From: Nocardia nova SH22a | GTDB taxonomy: Bacteria > Actinomycetota > Actinomycetes > Mycobacteriales > Mycobacteriaceae | Length of the DNA stretch: 64,000 nt | Assembly: GCF_000523235.1 (NCBI RefSeq) | Contig: NZ_CP006850.1 | Span: forward strand, 1,984,001-2,048,000 | Reading direction: 5' to 3' | In this document: positions 15,621 to 26,552 of the stretch, in pieces | Numbering within the stretch: position 1 is the stretch's first letter | Layout: each line of letters begins with the position of its first letter | The notes under the pieces: generated by a model | What the model was told of the DNA's origin: nothing | What the model saw: only the letters and a program-made list of their open reading frames with translations | Database searches by the model: none | Position numbers and translations under genes: made by a program

Positions 15621-18600
15621 TCACGTCTGCCGTTGCTCGGCAACCCACGCTGCGATCTGGGCGCGCGAGGCGAAGCCCAGTTTGGCCAGGATGTGTTCGA
15701 CATGGCCTTCGGCCGTGCGTTGTGAGATCACCAGATCAGCGGCGATCGCCTTGTTGGTCCATCCCTGGGCGACGAGGTCTGCGACTTGGTGCTCTCGCTT
15801 GGTCAGTAACTGGTTCGAATGTGTTGTCGGCCCGGACGTTTCGGAATCCTTGCCGAGAGCGAAGTTCATGGCCGCGTCGAAATCCATCGCTGCGCCTTCT
15901 CGACGGGCGGTGTCGAAGGTTCGTGATCCCAGCGCCGTGCGGCTGTTCCGTTCGGAGTCGTCACGATAGGCGAGCAGATCGTGAAACATGAAGGCGGAGC
16001 TGCCTGCGACGCTGCTCAGTGCGTCGGCGGCACCCATCAGTACCGCCGCGCGCCGGTAATGGTGGTCCTCGGCGGCCAGCCAGGCCAAGATTTCCACGCA
16101 GGCCGCGGCGACGAGAGGGTCGGTCAGTAGTCTCGCGGCGCGAATTCCCTCGCGCAAATGGATTGTGGCGCGGTCGGTTTCGTTCTGTCGCCAGAGAGTG
16201 AACCCCACAGCCCACAGTGCCCATGATCGGCGCATGATCTCGTCGGCAGATTGGGTGGCGGTGAGGGTTTCGCGGAAGTGCAGGAGGGCGCGATCGGTGT
16301 CGTTCCGCAGGGCGTACGACCATCCGAGCGACATCTGGGCGTCGAGTTGTAGTCCGAGTTCCCCGGCCTTCGCGTAGATGTCGATCGCATCGGTCAGCAG
16401 GGCGCTCGCGCTGGAAAGGTCCCCGGCCGCCAGGCACTCGTATCCTCGCGCGCTGGCGAGCAGGGCGGTGACGAGAGGGTCGGTGAGGTGTTCGGCCAGA
16501 CTTTCGAGTTCCGCGATTTTGCCGGGGATGGCCGACAGGTCGGTTTGAATCGCGGCTGTCTCGACAGCTTGATAGAGCACTACGGCTCGGTCGGTGGTTC
16601 GTATGTCAGGGGTATGGGTCAACGCGTGCTCGAGCCACCGGCGGCCCTCGGTGAGTCGCCCCCTTGTGGTCCAGAAGGGGTAGAGAGCGGCGGCCATCCG
16701 TAATGCGCTCTCGCTCCCCTCGGACACGCTGAATTCCAGTGCCTTCGCCAGATTCGGCAGCTCCCGTTCCAGTCGTCCGACCCATTGCAGCTGGCGAGGG
16801 CCCACCCACTCCCGCTGCGCCGCCAGGGCCAGTTGTTCGGACCAGTCCCGTTGGCGGCGAGCCAGTTCGGCGAGTTCGCCGTCGTCTCGGGCCTTGCGTT
16901 CGCCGTATTCCTGGATGGTTTCGAGCATGCGGAAGCGGACGGTTCCGTCGGTGTCTTCGCGGATCAGTATCGACTTGTCCACCAGAGTGGCGAGGGTGTC
17001 GAGTAGTTCGGCGTCGGCGAGGTCGGGGCCGCAGACGTGTTCGGCGGCGTCGAGTTCGAATCCGCCCGCGAATGCCGAAAGCTGGTTCCACAGGTGTTGT
17101 TCGGAGCTGGTGCACAGATCGTAGCTCCAGCCGATGCAGTACTGGAGGGTCTGCTGACGTTTCGGGGCGCTACGGCTTCCTCGGGTGAGCAGCGCGAAGC
17201 GATCGTCGAGTCGGGACAGGATCTGTTCGGGAGACATGGTCCGAAGCCGAGCCGCGGCGAGTTCGATCGCCAGTGGCAATCCGTCCAATCGGGCGCATAT
17301 CCGGGCAACGGTGTCGTGGTCGGTGACTTCGAATCCGGGTACGGCCGTCGCGGCTCGTGCGGCGAACAGCGTGACGGCGTCCTCGCGAACCGTGCGGCGA
17401 GGCATCCGGCCGGCCGAAGCCGAAACCGGCAGCGGCGGAACCGCGAACACCGATTCGCCCGCGGCACTCAGTGCCTCGCGGCTGGTGGCCAGGATCCGGA
17501 TCCGCGGGCAGGCGCGCAACAGCGATTCGGCCAGTGTCGTCACCGCGTCGATCACGTGTTCGCAATTGTCGAGCAGCAACAGCAGATCGCGGGTGGACAG
17601 GTATCGGACCAGGAAATCCAGGGTCGGCTCCGGACCGCGGTTCCGCAGACCGAGGGTGGCGGCGACGACATCGACAACCGAGGTGGCGTCTCGTAGATCG
17701 GCCAGCTCGACCAGCCACACCCCGTCGGTGAAGTCCGACCCGGACTGGTGGGCGACCCGCAGTGCGAGCCGGGATTTGCCCACTCCGCCCGTTCCGGTCA
17801 GGGTGACCAGCCGCGACCCGGCCAGCAGGTTCCTGATCGTCGCGACCTGGGAGCGTCGGCCGATGAAGCTGGTCAACTCGAGCGGCAGGCGGCCGGAGCT
17901 GTGTCCCATGGCGCCCAGCGGCCGGATCTCTGACGGCGTCCCGGTGCCCGGTTCGCTCCGCAGTGCCATGTCGTCCACGGCGAATCCGTGGTTCCGTTCC
18001 AGCTGCCGCAGTTGTTGGCCCAGTGTCTCCGCGGTCGGGCGATCGGACGGTTCGCGCGACATCGCCGCTTCGATGACCGAGCTGACGTCGTCGGGGATTC
18101 CCTGCTCGCGGAGGTCTGGAACGGGCTGCTCGGTGATGCGCAGGAACTGCGCGACGACCTGTTCACCGCTGCGGCGCTCGAAGGCGGCGTGCCCGGTCAG
18201 GGCGCAGAAGAGCGTGGCGCCCAGCCCGTACACATCGGATGCCCGGCCGGGGGCGGTCCCACCGAGTACTTCCGGTGCGGTGAAGGCGGGGGATCCGGTG
18301 ATCGTGCCGGTGGAGGTCTCGAAGCCGCCGGCGATGTGAGCGATACCGAAGTCGGTCAACGCGGGCTCGCCGTAGTCGGTGATCAGAATGTTTCCCGGCT
18401 TGATATCGCGGTGCAGGATATCCGGCGCGATGCGCGGTTTCCAGCGCACCCGCGATCTTCACCCCGAGCCGCAGCGCATCGGACAGCGGCAGCGGACCAT
18501 CGTCGCGGATGCGGGAGTCGAGGGAACCGCGAGCGTGATAGGGCATCACCAGGTACGGGCGGCCGGTCGCGGTCACGCCGACTTCGAGCATGTCGACGAT

Positions 18601-18849
18601 GTTCGGATGCCCGGTCAGCCGACCCATCGCGCGCTGCTAGCGGAAGAAGCGCGCCCGGTTCTCGTCGAGTTCGCCGCTCAGCACCTTCACCGCTACCGTG
18701 CGATCCACCGCCGGTTGGGTACAGCGGAACACCTGCCCGAAACCACCTCGTCCGATCTCCTCGGCGTCGGTGAAACCCGCAGAAAGCAACTCCGTGACGA
18801 TATCGGCACCACCATCACGCTGCGTCTTGAACGGATCGCTCTCGACCAT
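15621..18849 (-). pseudogene. Broken Ser/Thr kinase - NB-ARC ATPase - LuxR regulator
   Basis: Three pieces join into one protein of about 1075 residues. The N-terminal kinase part starts at 18849 with the Gly-rich loop GRGGFGQVF and AVKVL; an in-frame TAG at 18637-18639 interrupts it (FFR-stop-QRAMGRL). The same frame resumes to about 18420, where one extra base shifts the frame just before the catalytic loop HRDIKPGN. From there the frame is intact: DFGIAHI, an NB-ARC-like ATPase with P-loop GTGGVGKS and LLLLDNCEH, TPR-like helices, and a C-terminal LuxR HTH (LTKREHQVADLVAQGWTNK, then SQRTAEGHVEHIL). This architecture is common in Nocardia. The ATPase-LuxR part might still be made from an internal start. 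Sequencing error could explain the indel, less easily both lesions. Confidence 0.8.
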
Positions 18850-18927
18850 CGACTACTCGTCAACTTCTGCCGGCAGGTACCCCTCAGAATATCCCTGATT
18901 CCGCCGCCGGTGCCCGCCCGCCGCCGG

Positions 18928-20754
18928 TCAGAATCCGGCCTCCTCGAGGTCCATCACGGTCGCGTCGGTGGCGGAGACGACTGCGAGTTCCGCGGTGACG
19001 TGCGGGAGCACGGAGTTGGCGAAGAACGAGGCCACCGCGACCTTGCCCGCGTAGAACGCGGTGTTCTGCCCGGCTTCGATTGCGGCGACAGCTGTTTCGG
19101 CGGCGACGATGAGGCGCCAGGCCACCAGCAGATCGCCGACGGCGAGGAGGCATCGGACGGCGTTGAGGCCGATCTTGTACACCTCGCGAGGCTCTTCGAC
19201 AGCTTCCAGGAGATGGGTGGTGAGCCTGCCGATGATCTCCCGGACGTCTTCGAGAGCGTGGGAGAGCAGCGTCTTCTCGTTCTTCAGCCGTCCGCGGTCG
19301 GAGTCGGATTCGGCGGTGGCGCGGACTTGTCCGAGTACGTGCGCGAGCGCAATCCCGTTGTCGCGGGCGATTTTCCGGAAGAAGAAGTCTTGCGCCTGGA
19401 TAGCCGTGGTGCCCTCGTAGACGGAGTCGATCTTGGCATCACGGATGTACTGCTCGATCGGATAGTCCTGGAGGTACCCGGAACCGCCGAAGGTTTGCAG
19501 GGATTCGGTGAGGTACTGGTAGGCGCGTTCGGAGCCCACACCTTTGACGATGGGCAGCAGCAGGTCGTTGACCCGCGCGGCGAGATCGTCGTCGGCGCCG
19601 GAAATGTGCCGGGCGACCACGGGATCCTGGTGGCCGGCGGTGTAGAGGTAGATCGATCGCAATCCCTCGGCGTAGGCCTTCTGCATCATCAGCGAACGGC
19701 GCACATCGGGGTGATGGATGATGGTCACCTTCGGCGCCGCCTTGTCGGCGGCCCGAGCCGGATCGCTGCCCTGCACACGGGTTTTCGCGTAGTCGAGCGC
19801 ATTGAGGTATCCGGTGGACAATGTCGCGATGGCCTTGGTGCCGACCATCATCCGGGCTTCTTCGATGACCTGGAACATCTGGGCGATTCCGTTGTGGACG
19901 TCTCCCACCAGGTAGCCGACCGCGGGGATGCCGTGGCCGCCGAAGGTCAGCTCGCACGTGGCCGAGGCTTTGAGACCCATTTTGTGTTCGACGTTGGTGA
20001 CGAAGACACCGTTGCGTTCGCCCGGCTCGCAGGTGTCGTGGTCGAAGTTGAATTTGGGGACGATGAACAGGCTCAGTCCCTTGGTGCCGGGCCCGGCGCC
20101 GGCGGGGCGGGCCAGCACCAGGTGCATGATGTTTTCGAACAGGTCGTCGGAGTCGGCGGAGGTGATGAAGCGCTTGACGCCCTCGAGGTGCCAGGAACCG
20201 TCGTGCTGTTCGGTCGCTGTGGTGCGGCCGGCTCCGACGTCGGAGCCGGCGTCCGGTTCGGTCAGCACCATCGTCGCGCCCCAGTTGCGCTCGACCGCTT
20301 TCGCGGCCCATCGCCGCTGGTGCTCGGTACCGATGCCGGCGAGGACGTCCGCCATCATCGGGCCGCTCAGGTACATGTAGGCCGCGGGCTGGGCGCCGAG
20401 GATCAGTTCGTTGATCGCCCAGGCCAGCATCGACGGCGCGGGCACGCCGCCGATCGGCTCGCTCTTGGCCACGCGCCACCACTGCGCGTCCTGCCATGCG
20501 CGAACGGACCGCTTGAACGGCTCCGGGATCCGTACCGAGTGCGAGTCGCTGTCGAAAACCGGTGGGTGGCGGTCTGTTTCGGCATACGAGTCGGCCACCG
20601 GCCCTTCGGCCAGGCGGGCGGCCTCGGCCAGCATCGTGCGTGCGGTCTCGCCGTCCAGATCGCCGAAGGCGTCGGTATCGAGGACCGCGCTCAGGCCGTA
20701 CACCTCGAACAGGGTGAATTCGAGGTCGCGAACGTTGCTTTTGTAATGGCCCAC
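18928..20754 (-). CDS. fadE5: Acyl-CoA dehydrogenase, FadE5-like
   Basis: 608 residues from the GTG at 20754, chosen because the family begins with (S)[16 protein letters not shown] and because GAGAGG lies upstream; an in-frame start at 20814 would add 20 unlike residues. It closely follows mycobacterial FadE5 as I recall it: [20 protein letters not shown] near the N terminus, the FAD-site block [15 protein letters not shown], and the catalytic Glu in [15 protein letters not shown]. It oxidises acyl-CoA to enoyl-CoA with FAD in beta-oxidation; the mycobacterial protein accepts a broad chain range. A separate transcription unit from the broken kinase downstream. Confidence 0.88.
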   Translation of the reverse strand: MGHYKSNVRDLEFTLFEVYGLSAVLDTDAFGDLDGETARTMLAEAARLAEGPVADSYAETDRHPPVFDSDSHSVRIPEPFKRSVRAWQDAQWWRVAKSEPIGGVPAPSMLAWAINELILGAQPAAYMYLSGPMMADVLAGIGTEHQRRWAAKAVERNWGATMVLTEPDAGSDVGAGRTTATEQHDGSWHLEGVKRFITSADSDDLFENIMHLVLARPAGAGPGTKGLSLFIVPKFNFDHDTCEPGERNGVFVTNVEHKMGLKASATCELTFGGHGIPAVGYLVGDVHNGIAQMFQVIEEARMMVGTKAIATLSTGYLNALDYAKTRVQGSDPARAADKAAPKVTIIHHPDVRRSLMMQKAYAEGLRSIYLYTAGHQDPVVARHISGADDDLAARVNDLLLPIVKGVGSERAYQYLTESLQTFGGSGYLQDYPIEQYIRDAKIDSVYEGTTAIQAQDFFFRKIARDNGIALAHVLGQVRATAESDSDRGRLKNEKTLLSHALEDVREIIGRLTTHLLEAVEEPREVYKIGLNAVRCLLAVGDLLVAWRLIVAAETAVAAIEAGQNTAFYAGKVAVASFFANSVLPHVTAELAVVSATDATVMDLEEAGF

Positions 20755-20860
20755 CGGACCGTCACCTCTCGACTGGCCCGCCGCCGGGGCGGGCAGGAAT
20801 GGTCCCGACGCCATCGCGAGCGCGGCCGCAGTGGCGATCGGGTTGTCTGTCTTGCCGTTT

Positions 20861-21583
20861 CTATCGGGCGGGGGTGGTCGCCGGGTCGGGGGCGGTGACC
20901 TGGTTGGTGAAGTCGATCAGGGCGGCGATGCCGACCGGCACGCCGACCAGGATGATCCCGGCCGCGGACCCCAGGGCGGCGCCCACCGCGGCACCGGCGA
21001 GACATCCGCCGAGCGCGCCCGCGAAGAAGACGGGGAAGGTGACCGTTCCCACGGTCAGCGCCCCCGCGACACAGCCCAGCGGTACGCCGATGAGTGTCCC
21101 GATCAAGGTGCCGACGCTGATCGCCAAACCGAATTCTGTTGCGGCCGTGGCCATCGCGTTCTGGAACTGTGCCTCGGACGCCACCGGGCGCGGCAGCTCG
21201 ACCGGAGTGGCGGGCCGGGCCGAAGCGGGGTCGGTGCCGGGGGTCAGGATCGCGGTGTTGCCGTCGATCCGCGCCGCGATGGGCCAGTCCTTGTCGTCCT
21301 TGCGGTAGGTGAGCGGGAACCCGGCGGCGAGGTTTCCCTGGGCGTCGAGCACCTGGAACTGGTTGCCGCGCACCGTGAGTGAACCGCTGTCGGTGCTGAC
21401 CCGCACCGATCCGTCGACGATGCTCGAGGTGTAGTGGATGCCCGGAAGGATATCTGTGCGGATACTCGAGTTCGGGGGAGTTGCCGGGTTCGCGGGTGCG
21501 GGTTCGGCGCAGGCGACACCGGTGGTCAGGCCGACGGTGAGTGCGGTGAGACAGGTGGTCGCGACCAGCTTGTTGATTATCAT
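20861..21583 (-). CDS. Secreted protein with Gly-rich hydrophobic C-terminal region
   Basis: 240 residues with a clear signal peptide (cleavage near ACA-EP). A small beta domain of about 90 residues follows ([21 protein letters not shown]). The C-terminal 100 residues contain alternating small and hydrophobic residues with [20 protein letters not shown] and two Cys, like Gly-zipper segments that can insert in membranes. This layout recurs in many paralogous secreted proteins of Nocardia and Rhodococcus; their function is not known to me. Cell-envelope localisation is inferred. Confidence 0.65.
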   Translation of the reverse strand: MIINKLVATTCLTALTVGLTTGVACAEPAPANPATPPNSSIRTDILPGIHYTSSIVDGSVRVSTDSGSLTVRGNQFQVLDAQGNLAAGFPLTYRKDDKDWPIAARIDGNTAILTPGTDPASARPATPVELPRPVASEAQFQNAMATAATEFGLAISVGTLIGTLIGVPLGCVAGALTVGTVTFPVFFAGALGGCLAGAAVGAALGSAAGIILVGVPVGIAALIDFTNQVTAPDPATTPAR

Positions 21584-21631
21584 GGCATCCGATTTCTATT
21601 GTGCGGATCGTTCTTTCGAGGATCTGCCGGT

Positions 21632-22930
21632 TCAGCACCGGCGCCGGATGCCGAGCAGCGCGGGTACCGCGAGCAGGGCGGCGGCGGCTCCGAACGCGTA
21701 CAGCAGGCGGTAGTTGTTCGGGCCGTCGACGGCGAGGAGCGCCGGCGCCACGAGGGGCGCGACCATCAAAGCGGCAGACTGGGTCAGTACGACGAGGCCG
21801 AGGTCGCGGGCCGCGTTCTCCCACGAGGTCATCGTGGATGCCGCCAAGGCCAGCATCTGCCCGAGCAGCAGGCCGTATCCGATGCCGAAGAATACGCAGC
21901 CGGTGAGGAATTCGGGGATCGTGCCGACAACGTCCATCACGGTGCATCCGACGGCGACGAAAAGGCCCGCGGCGGCGAACAAGGGCTTGCGCCTGCCGAT
22001 CCGGTCGGCGAGGCGGCCGCCCAGGGGACTGATGATCGACGCTGTGCCGTTGATGATCAGCGTCGCCTCGAAGACGGTGGGAACCAGGGACGCGTCATCG
22101 AGTTTCAGTTCGGTTTGCAGGAAGTAGACCAGGAACGTCGCCACGACTGCCGCACCGAGCGTGATGCCGAAGATGGAGGCCAGGCACCAGGCGAAGTCGG
22201 GTGCCTTTCTCGGATCGAAATACAGCGTCCGGGCGAAGTCGCGGACATTGAAGACCGGCCGGACATGTCCCGCGAAATCGGTTTCCCGGAGGATGGCGAC
22301 GAATATCAGGACGAGACCGGCGCCGAGAGCTGCCGGAATGATCAGTCGCGGGGTCATTCCCGGCGTGATGCGGACGATGAATGTCCCCGCGATGAGACCG
22401 ACGCCCTGGGCCGCACCTGCGAGACCGGCGACGAAACCCGCGCGCTGCGGCGGAATGGAATCCGCGAGCATGGACCACAACACCGTCAATCCGATGGTGC
22501 CGGCCACCGAGACGATGATCCATCCGGCGATGAGTCCGGCGATGGAGCCGGAAACGGCGACGATTCCGTTGCCCACCATGATGCTGGCGGCCGCGACGAC
22601 CAGCCACGGCCGTCGTCGGCCGAAGCGCGACATGGTGATATCGGCCAGGCGCCCGAAGAACGGGCCCGCGGGCAATGACACGAGAGCGCCGGTGGCCGCG
22701 ATCGCCGAATAGGCCACGGACGCATGCGCCGGGACGGCCTGCGCGACCCGGAGCGCCAAGGTGATCATGGTCGGGGTCAGAACGGCCGTCCATATACCGA
22801 AGATCGCCAGGACATACGTCCAGATGAATGCGGTTCCGGTGTGATTGAGAGTGATGGCCGTGGGCGAAGGGGCGCTGGAGACTGTGGAACCGGTATCGGT
22901 CGCGGGTGTGGGCGAATCTTGGGCTGTCAT
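21632..22930 (-). CDS. MFS transporter (GPH/SLC45-like)
   Basis: 432 residues from ATG 22930; a GTG at 23014 would add 28 non-hydrophobic residues. About 12 membrane segments. The loop after helix 2, GRLADITMSRFGRRRPWL, is the signature of GPH/SLC45-type carriers, which move sugars or other organic solutes with cations; a second copy, GRLADRIGRRKPL, sits in the C-terminal half. It ends 48 bases before the next - strand gene starts. It could import the substrate of the catabolic island further right, or a sugar. Confidence 0.8.
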   Translation of the reverse strand: MTAQDSPTPATDTGSTVSSAPSPTAITLNHTGTAFIWTYVLAIFGIWTAVLTPTMITLALRVAQAVPAHASVAYSAIAATGALVSLPAGPFFGRLADITMSRFGRRRPWLVVAAASIMVGNGIVAVSGSIAGLIAGWIIVSVAGTIGLTVLWSMLADSIPPQRAGFVAGLAGAAQGVGLIAGTFIVRITPGMTPRLIIPAALGAGLVLIFVAILRETDFAGHVRPVFNVRDFARTLYFDPRKAPDFAWCLASIFGITLGAAVVATFLVYFLQTELKLDDASLVPTVFEATLIINGTASIISPLGGRLADRIGRRKPLFAAAGLFVAVGCTVMDVVGTIPEFLTGCVFFGIGYGLLLGQMLALAASTMTSWENAARDLGLVVLTQSAALMVAPLVAPALLAVDGPNNYRLLYAFGAAAALLAVPALLGIRRRC

Positions 22931-23119
22931 AGCGGTTTCCGAACTGTGGTGAAGATGGGGAATATGTGCGTCACGTCCTGGCACGGTGGTGGCGAGAATG
23001 CTCGCGCGAAACACTGCACGGAGTGGTGTGCGGTGAATTCGCAGCCCGTGGACGGCAATCGGCGGGCGTTGGCACGGTGGAAGAGTGGCCTCGATTTCGG
23101 GGCCGTTGTGGAGTCCGAT

Positions 23120-23845
23120 TCAGTCGAGCGGCCCGTCGGCGTGAATTGAAAGAGCCTCCGAATCGCCCGTTCGCGAGCTGCTGCGGGCGGCTGCCCGATT
23201 GTGCTCATCGAGTGCCCGGTAGCCGTGGTAGTAGGTCGTGACCATGAGCGCCCAGATCGCCAGTGCCGGAATGTAGAACAATGTGTGGTCGGCGTCGTCG
23301 CCCGGAATATGGACGAAGTCATAGGTCGACGCGATGATCGCGCCGAGTATCGTCGCGATGAAAACTCCTGTCGCGCAACGCCGTTCACCGATCCGCCACA
23401 GCCGGGCGGCGACTGTCACCATGAACACCGCCACAGCGAGATTCAGCGCGAGGTAGAACAGCGACCATGGCAGGCTGACGGGTCGCACGTCGATCGTTCG
23501 CCACAGCCCCACCACGGTCGCTGCCCCGAAGGCGGCGGCCTCGACCACGAGCGAGGCGCGGTACCCGCGGGTCACCGCCATCATGCCGAGAACGAATACC
23601 AGCGTCATGCCGAACGAACGCGAGAACGCGTCGAAGAACACCATCAGGTGGTAGCTCACGCTCGAATGATCGATCCCGGTGGCGGCCAGGAAGAGAACGT
23701 TCGTGCCCGATATCCCGATCACCAGCCATTCGAGACCGAGCAGGTAGTTGCGGTAGCGGCGAATGATCCGCACCCCGTAGTAGAGGCCGGCTGCCGACAT
23801 CCAGATATCGGTGGCCAGCAGCAACACCATTGCGAGCGTATTCAT
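23120..23845 (-). CDS. Seven-span membrane protein of unknown function
   Basis: 241 residues, ATG 23845 with GAAGGA seven bases upstream. Six to seven hydrophobic segments are visible (for example residues 2-22, 36-56, 70-92, 100-115, 125-147, 157-175, 185-205), with a polar C-terminal tail. Motifs such as YDFVHIPGDDADHTLFY in a loop are distinctive but not assigned. It is transcribed in the same direction as the MFS gene. No enzyme motif seen. Confidence 0.6.
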   Translation of the reverse strand: MNTLAMVLLLATDIWMSAAGLYYGVRIIRRYRNYLLGLEWLVIGISGTNVLFLAATGIDHSSVSYHLMVFFDAFSRSFGMTLVFVLGMMAVTRGYRASLVVEAAAFGAATVVGLWRTIDVRPVSLPWSLFYLALNLAVAVFMVTVAARLWRIGERRCATGVFIATILGAIIASTYDFVHIPGDDADHTLFYIPALAIWALMVTTYYHGYRALDEHNRAAARSSSRTGDSEALSIHADGPLD

Positions 23846-24088
23846 CGGGAATTCCTTCGATTCAACAGAATTCGGTATTCGCCGGGTCCGCGGGATCGAG
23901 CCCGGTTATCGAGATGTATCCGTGGTCCGGGCGTTTTTCGCGCAGCACGGGGATGGGTGCGCCGCACCGCATCGAGCACAGGCGCGACGCGGACCGGTTA
24001 CGGCGGCGCGGTGAACGAGCAGCGTGGAGGCCATCCGTTCGGCGGCGGACCCGTCCGCGTCGCGGCTGGGGATCGGTGCTTGTTCGCG

Positions 24089-25360
24089 CTATGCGGAACG
24101 GGCGCAGACCTGCTGCAGGACTCGCTCGAGGCGCGAGGCCGTCTCCTGGATGTCGGCGAGCGTGTGCGCGGTGCTGAGGAATATCTTTCCGGACGGCATG
24201 AAGACGACACCCGATTCGAGCATCCCGGCCGCGATCTCGGCCCACAGTCCGTCCGTGCCGTGCAGACTCGTGGCCTGATCGCGCGGCACGAACTGCGCGA
24301 GCGACCCGACGCGCCGGAGACTGCCGGGCGCGCCGGTCGAAACCAGCACGTCGGTGATCGCCTGCTCGAAGGCGTCGCCCAGATCTTCCAGTTTCTCGAA
24401 TACGCCCGGCGCGGAGGATAATTCCATCGCGGATTTCACCGCTGCGAGCGCGATCGGGTTGCCGTTGAACGTTCCGGCATGGGTGAGGCCGTGCTCGACC
24501 AGATCGATGATGTCCGCACGACCGACGACCGCACTCTGCGTGAACCCACCGGCGATCGCCTTGCCGAACACCGAGAGATCCGGGCGGACACCGAACCTTT
24601 CGGCAGCGCCGCCGCGTGCTATCCGGAATCCGGTGATGACCTCGTCGAAGATCAACACGACCCCGTGCCGGTCGCACAGGCTGCGCAGGGTTTCGAGGAA
24701 GCCTGGTTCCGGTGTGAGCACCCCGGCGTTGCTCATGACCGGGTCGACGAGCACGGCGGCGATTCGGCGCTCTTCAGCGTGAGCCAGCAACTCGGCGATG
24801 CCGGCGGTGTCGTTGAACCGGCTGATGATCAGATCGGCGTGGGCATTGGGGCTCTGGCCGAGAGCGGCGGGTACGGGCGACTCACCCGTGTCGTCCGCGC
24901 CCATGCTCGCGTACACGCTGTCGTGCCAGCCGTGGTAGGCCTTCGCGAACTTGACGATGCGGTGCCGACCGGTTGCTGCTCGTGCGAATCTCAGAGCAAC
25001 CTGCACGGCCTCGGTTCCGGTATTCGTCCATACGAGACGCTGTGCGCCCGGCACGGATTCGAGTACGGCCTCGGCGGCTTCGTACTCGAGACGATGGCCC
25101 ATCCCCACGACCTGCATCGAGGTCGCGACCCGTGCCACCGCGTCGATGACGTGCGGGTGGCTGTGGCCGTGGACCAACGGCCCCCAGGCCATCACGTAGT
25201 CGAGGTAGCGGTCCCCGTCGAGGTCCCAGAGGTGAGCCCCGTGGCCGCGCTCGACGAAGAGCGGAACCGGCCGCATCGCGGCGCGAAGGCCCGAGCTGAC
25301 GCCACCGCCGACGCTGCGACGGGTCCGCTCGAATGCGGTTGCGGAGGAGTCGATTCCCAT
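24089..25360 (-). CDS. Class III aminotransferase, glutamate-1-semialdehyde aminomutase-like
   Basis: 423 residues. All hallmarks of fold-type I class III PLP enzymes are present: the N-terminal DLDGDRYLDYVMAWGPLVHGH, NTGTEAVQVALRFAR (phosphate binding), AYHGWHDS, FDEVITGFR, and the PLP lysine in SVFGKAIAGGF. The AYHG and GTFNGNP patterns are those of the glutamate-1-semialdehyde aminomutase subgroup, but here it is paired with a non-haem dioxygenase (stop-to-start gap about 90 bases), so an amino-group transfer in the amine-degradation island is more likely than haem synthesis. Confidence 0.85.
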   Translation of the reverse strand: MGIDSSATAFERTRRSVGGGVSSGLRAAMRPVPLFVERGHGAHLWDLDGDRYLDYVMAWGPLVHGHSHPHVIDAVARVATSMQVVGMGHRLEYEAAEAVLESVPGAQRLVWTNTGTEAVQVALRFARAATGRHRIVKFAKAYHGWHDSVYASMGADDTGESPVPAALGQSPNAHADLIISRFNDTAGIAELLAHAEERRIAAVLVDPVMSNAGVLTPEPGFLETLRSLCDRHGVVLIFDEVITGFRIARGGAAERFGVRPDLSVFGKAIAGGFTQSAVVGRADIIDLVEHGLTHAGTFNGNPIALAAVKSAMELSSAPGVFEKLEDLGDAFEQAITDVLVSTGAPGSLRRVGSLAQFVPRDQATSLHGTDGLWAEIAAGMLESGVVFMPSGKIFLSTAHTLADIQETASRLERVLQQVCARSA

Positions 25361-25450
25361 ATCTGTCCTTGATGGCTGCGAGCGGGCCTGCCGGAGAAAC
25401 TCATCGCCTCTCCGGCAGGTCGCGAGGCGAGAGATGTGCCGATCGGCACC

Positions 25451-26314
25451 TCAGAGCTTCAGGTAGTCCCCGAGCTCGGCGTAGTCCACCTGCCAGAGGC
25501 CGGGCGAGCCCTTGGGGTACTGGGAACGGAAACCGAGAATCCGCTGCACCCGCGGCGAGAGCTGCTTCGCGACCTCCATGTCGACGAGGAACGGGTAGGC
25601 CTCCTCGCCGGTGAGGAAGCCCAGGTTCAGTGGGAAGGCCAGCCCCCGGCGGTACTCGTCGGTCGTGACGTTCGCTCCGCCGCCGTGCACGGTCTTACCG
25701 CTGTAGAAGAACGCGTCACCGGCCTTCATGACCGCGGGGATGGTGTCCTCGGGGGTGCCGCGATCCTCGAAGTCGTCCCAGAGGTGACTGCCCGGGATGA
25801 CCCGCGTGGCGCCGTTCTCCTCGGTGAAGTCGGTGAAGGCGATCATGAAATTCACGCACACCTCGGGACCTTGCGGGCCCATGCCGACGAACGGATACCA
25901 GTTCTCCAGGTCCCGGTGCAGGAACTGAGCCCTGTTCCCGGGACCGATCTCGATGAGCTGCGCCGTGGTCAGCCAGTAAGTACCGGACTCCTCGAGGAAC
26001 AGGGCGTCGCACAGGTCGTGGACCAGGTCCTGCTCGAGGATCTCCTCGCGGAAGGTCTTGCTGTGCGTGACGAGGTTCGTCAACCGCTTGGTATTGCGGC
26101 CGTGGAACTCGGCGACGATCTCGTTCTCGTGCGTCGAACCCGGAGACAGCGCTGCCATGGGCTGCTCGACCTCGGCGTTGAACCGCGCGATCTGCTCCGC
26201 CGACAGGAAGTTCTCGATGATCACGCCGCCGTCCTTAGCGACGATGTCGAGAATCTCGGCGAGGGGGGCCGTCGCCGCCACGGATCGTAGAGCGGCCTTG
26301 GCTTCGGTAGTCAT
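25451..26314 (-). CDS. Phytanoyl-CoA-dioxygenase-like Fe(II)/2-oxoglutarate oxygenase
   Basis: 287 residues from ATG 26314 (GGAGAG upstream); an in-frame start at 26446 would run through the operator repeats and is rejected. The Fe ligands are visible: HRD in QFLHRDLENWYPF and the distal His in KTVHGGGANVT, followed by the Arg in DEYRRGLAFPLNLG that would bind 2-oxoglutarate. PhyH-family enzymes hydroxylate small molecules or acyl-CoAs. Transcribed with the aminotransferase; three 13-bp repeats (26339-26377) lie 25 bases before its start, so control by the neighbouring TetR protein is likely. Confidence 0.82.
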   Translation of the reverse strand: MTTEAKAALRSVAATAPLAEILDIVAKDGGVIIENFLSAEQIARFNAEVEQPMAALSPGSTHENEIVAEFHGRNTKRLTNLVTHSKTFREEILEQDLVHDLCDALFLEESGTYWLTTAQLIEIGPGNRAQFLHRDLENWYPFVGMGPQGPEVCVNFMIAFTDFTEENGATRVIPGSHLWDDFEDRGTPEDTIPAVMKAGDAFFYSGKTVHGGGANVTTDEYRRGLAFPLNLGFLTGEEAYPFLVDMEVAKQLSPRVQRILGFRSQYPKGSPGLWQVDYAELGDYLKL

Positions 26315-26338
26315 AACTCTCCATTTCCACGTACGATC

Positions 26339-26377
26339 AAATGTCTTGATCATCTGATCTGATCGAATGATCTGATT
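26339..26377. promoter_or_regulatory. Three tandem 13-bp repeats, probable operator
   Basis: The stretch divides into AAATGTCTTGATC, ATCTGATCTGATC and GAATGATCTGATT, each 13 bases. The middle unit plus two bases (26352-26366) matches 36002-36016 at 13 of 15 positions. It lies in the promoter of the dioxygenase gene. A related TTGATCAA palindrome occurs at about 26496-26503, near the start of the divergent TetR gene. Confidence 0.6.
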
Positions 26378-26552
26378 GTGTGACGCGCCACACCTCGTGT
26401 CAAGAAGAAATGGAAGACTTGTCCGAAAAATCGTGTTTGTCGTCACTCGCGCGAGGGTGTGCGCGCCAACGTGAAGCCGTGATCTGTACGCTTGACTTGA
26501 TCAAACAATCAGTGCGCCGAGGTGCGCCAATGAGCGAATGAGGTGAATCGGT

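Noticed and set aside
18379..20898. Long + strand open frame of 839 codons
   Set aside because: It lies antisense to FadE5 and the kinase, has Val/Gly/Arg/Asp-rich shadow composition and no domain; the - strand frames carry clear family motifs.
24089..25360. HemL (haem biosynthesis) as the role of the aminotransferase
   Set aside because: It is similar in family, but the context is a dioxygenase and an amine-catabolic island, with no haem genes nearby.
26339..26377. CRISPR-like repeats
   Set aside because: The 13-bp units are directly adjacent without spacers and sit in a promoter; they are operators, not a CRISPR array. No CRISPR array or cas gene was seen in the window.
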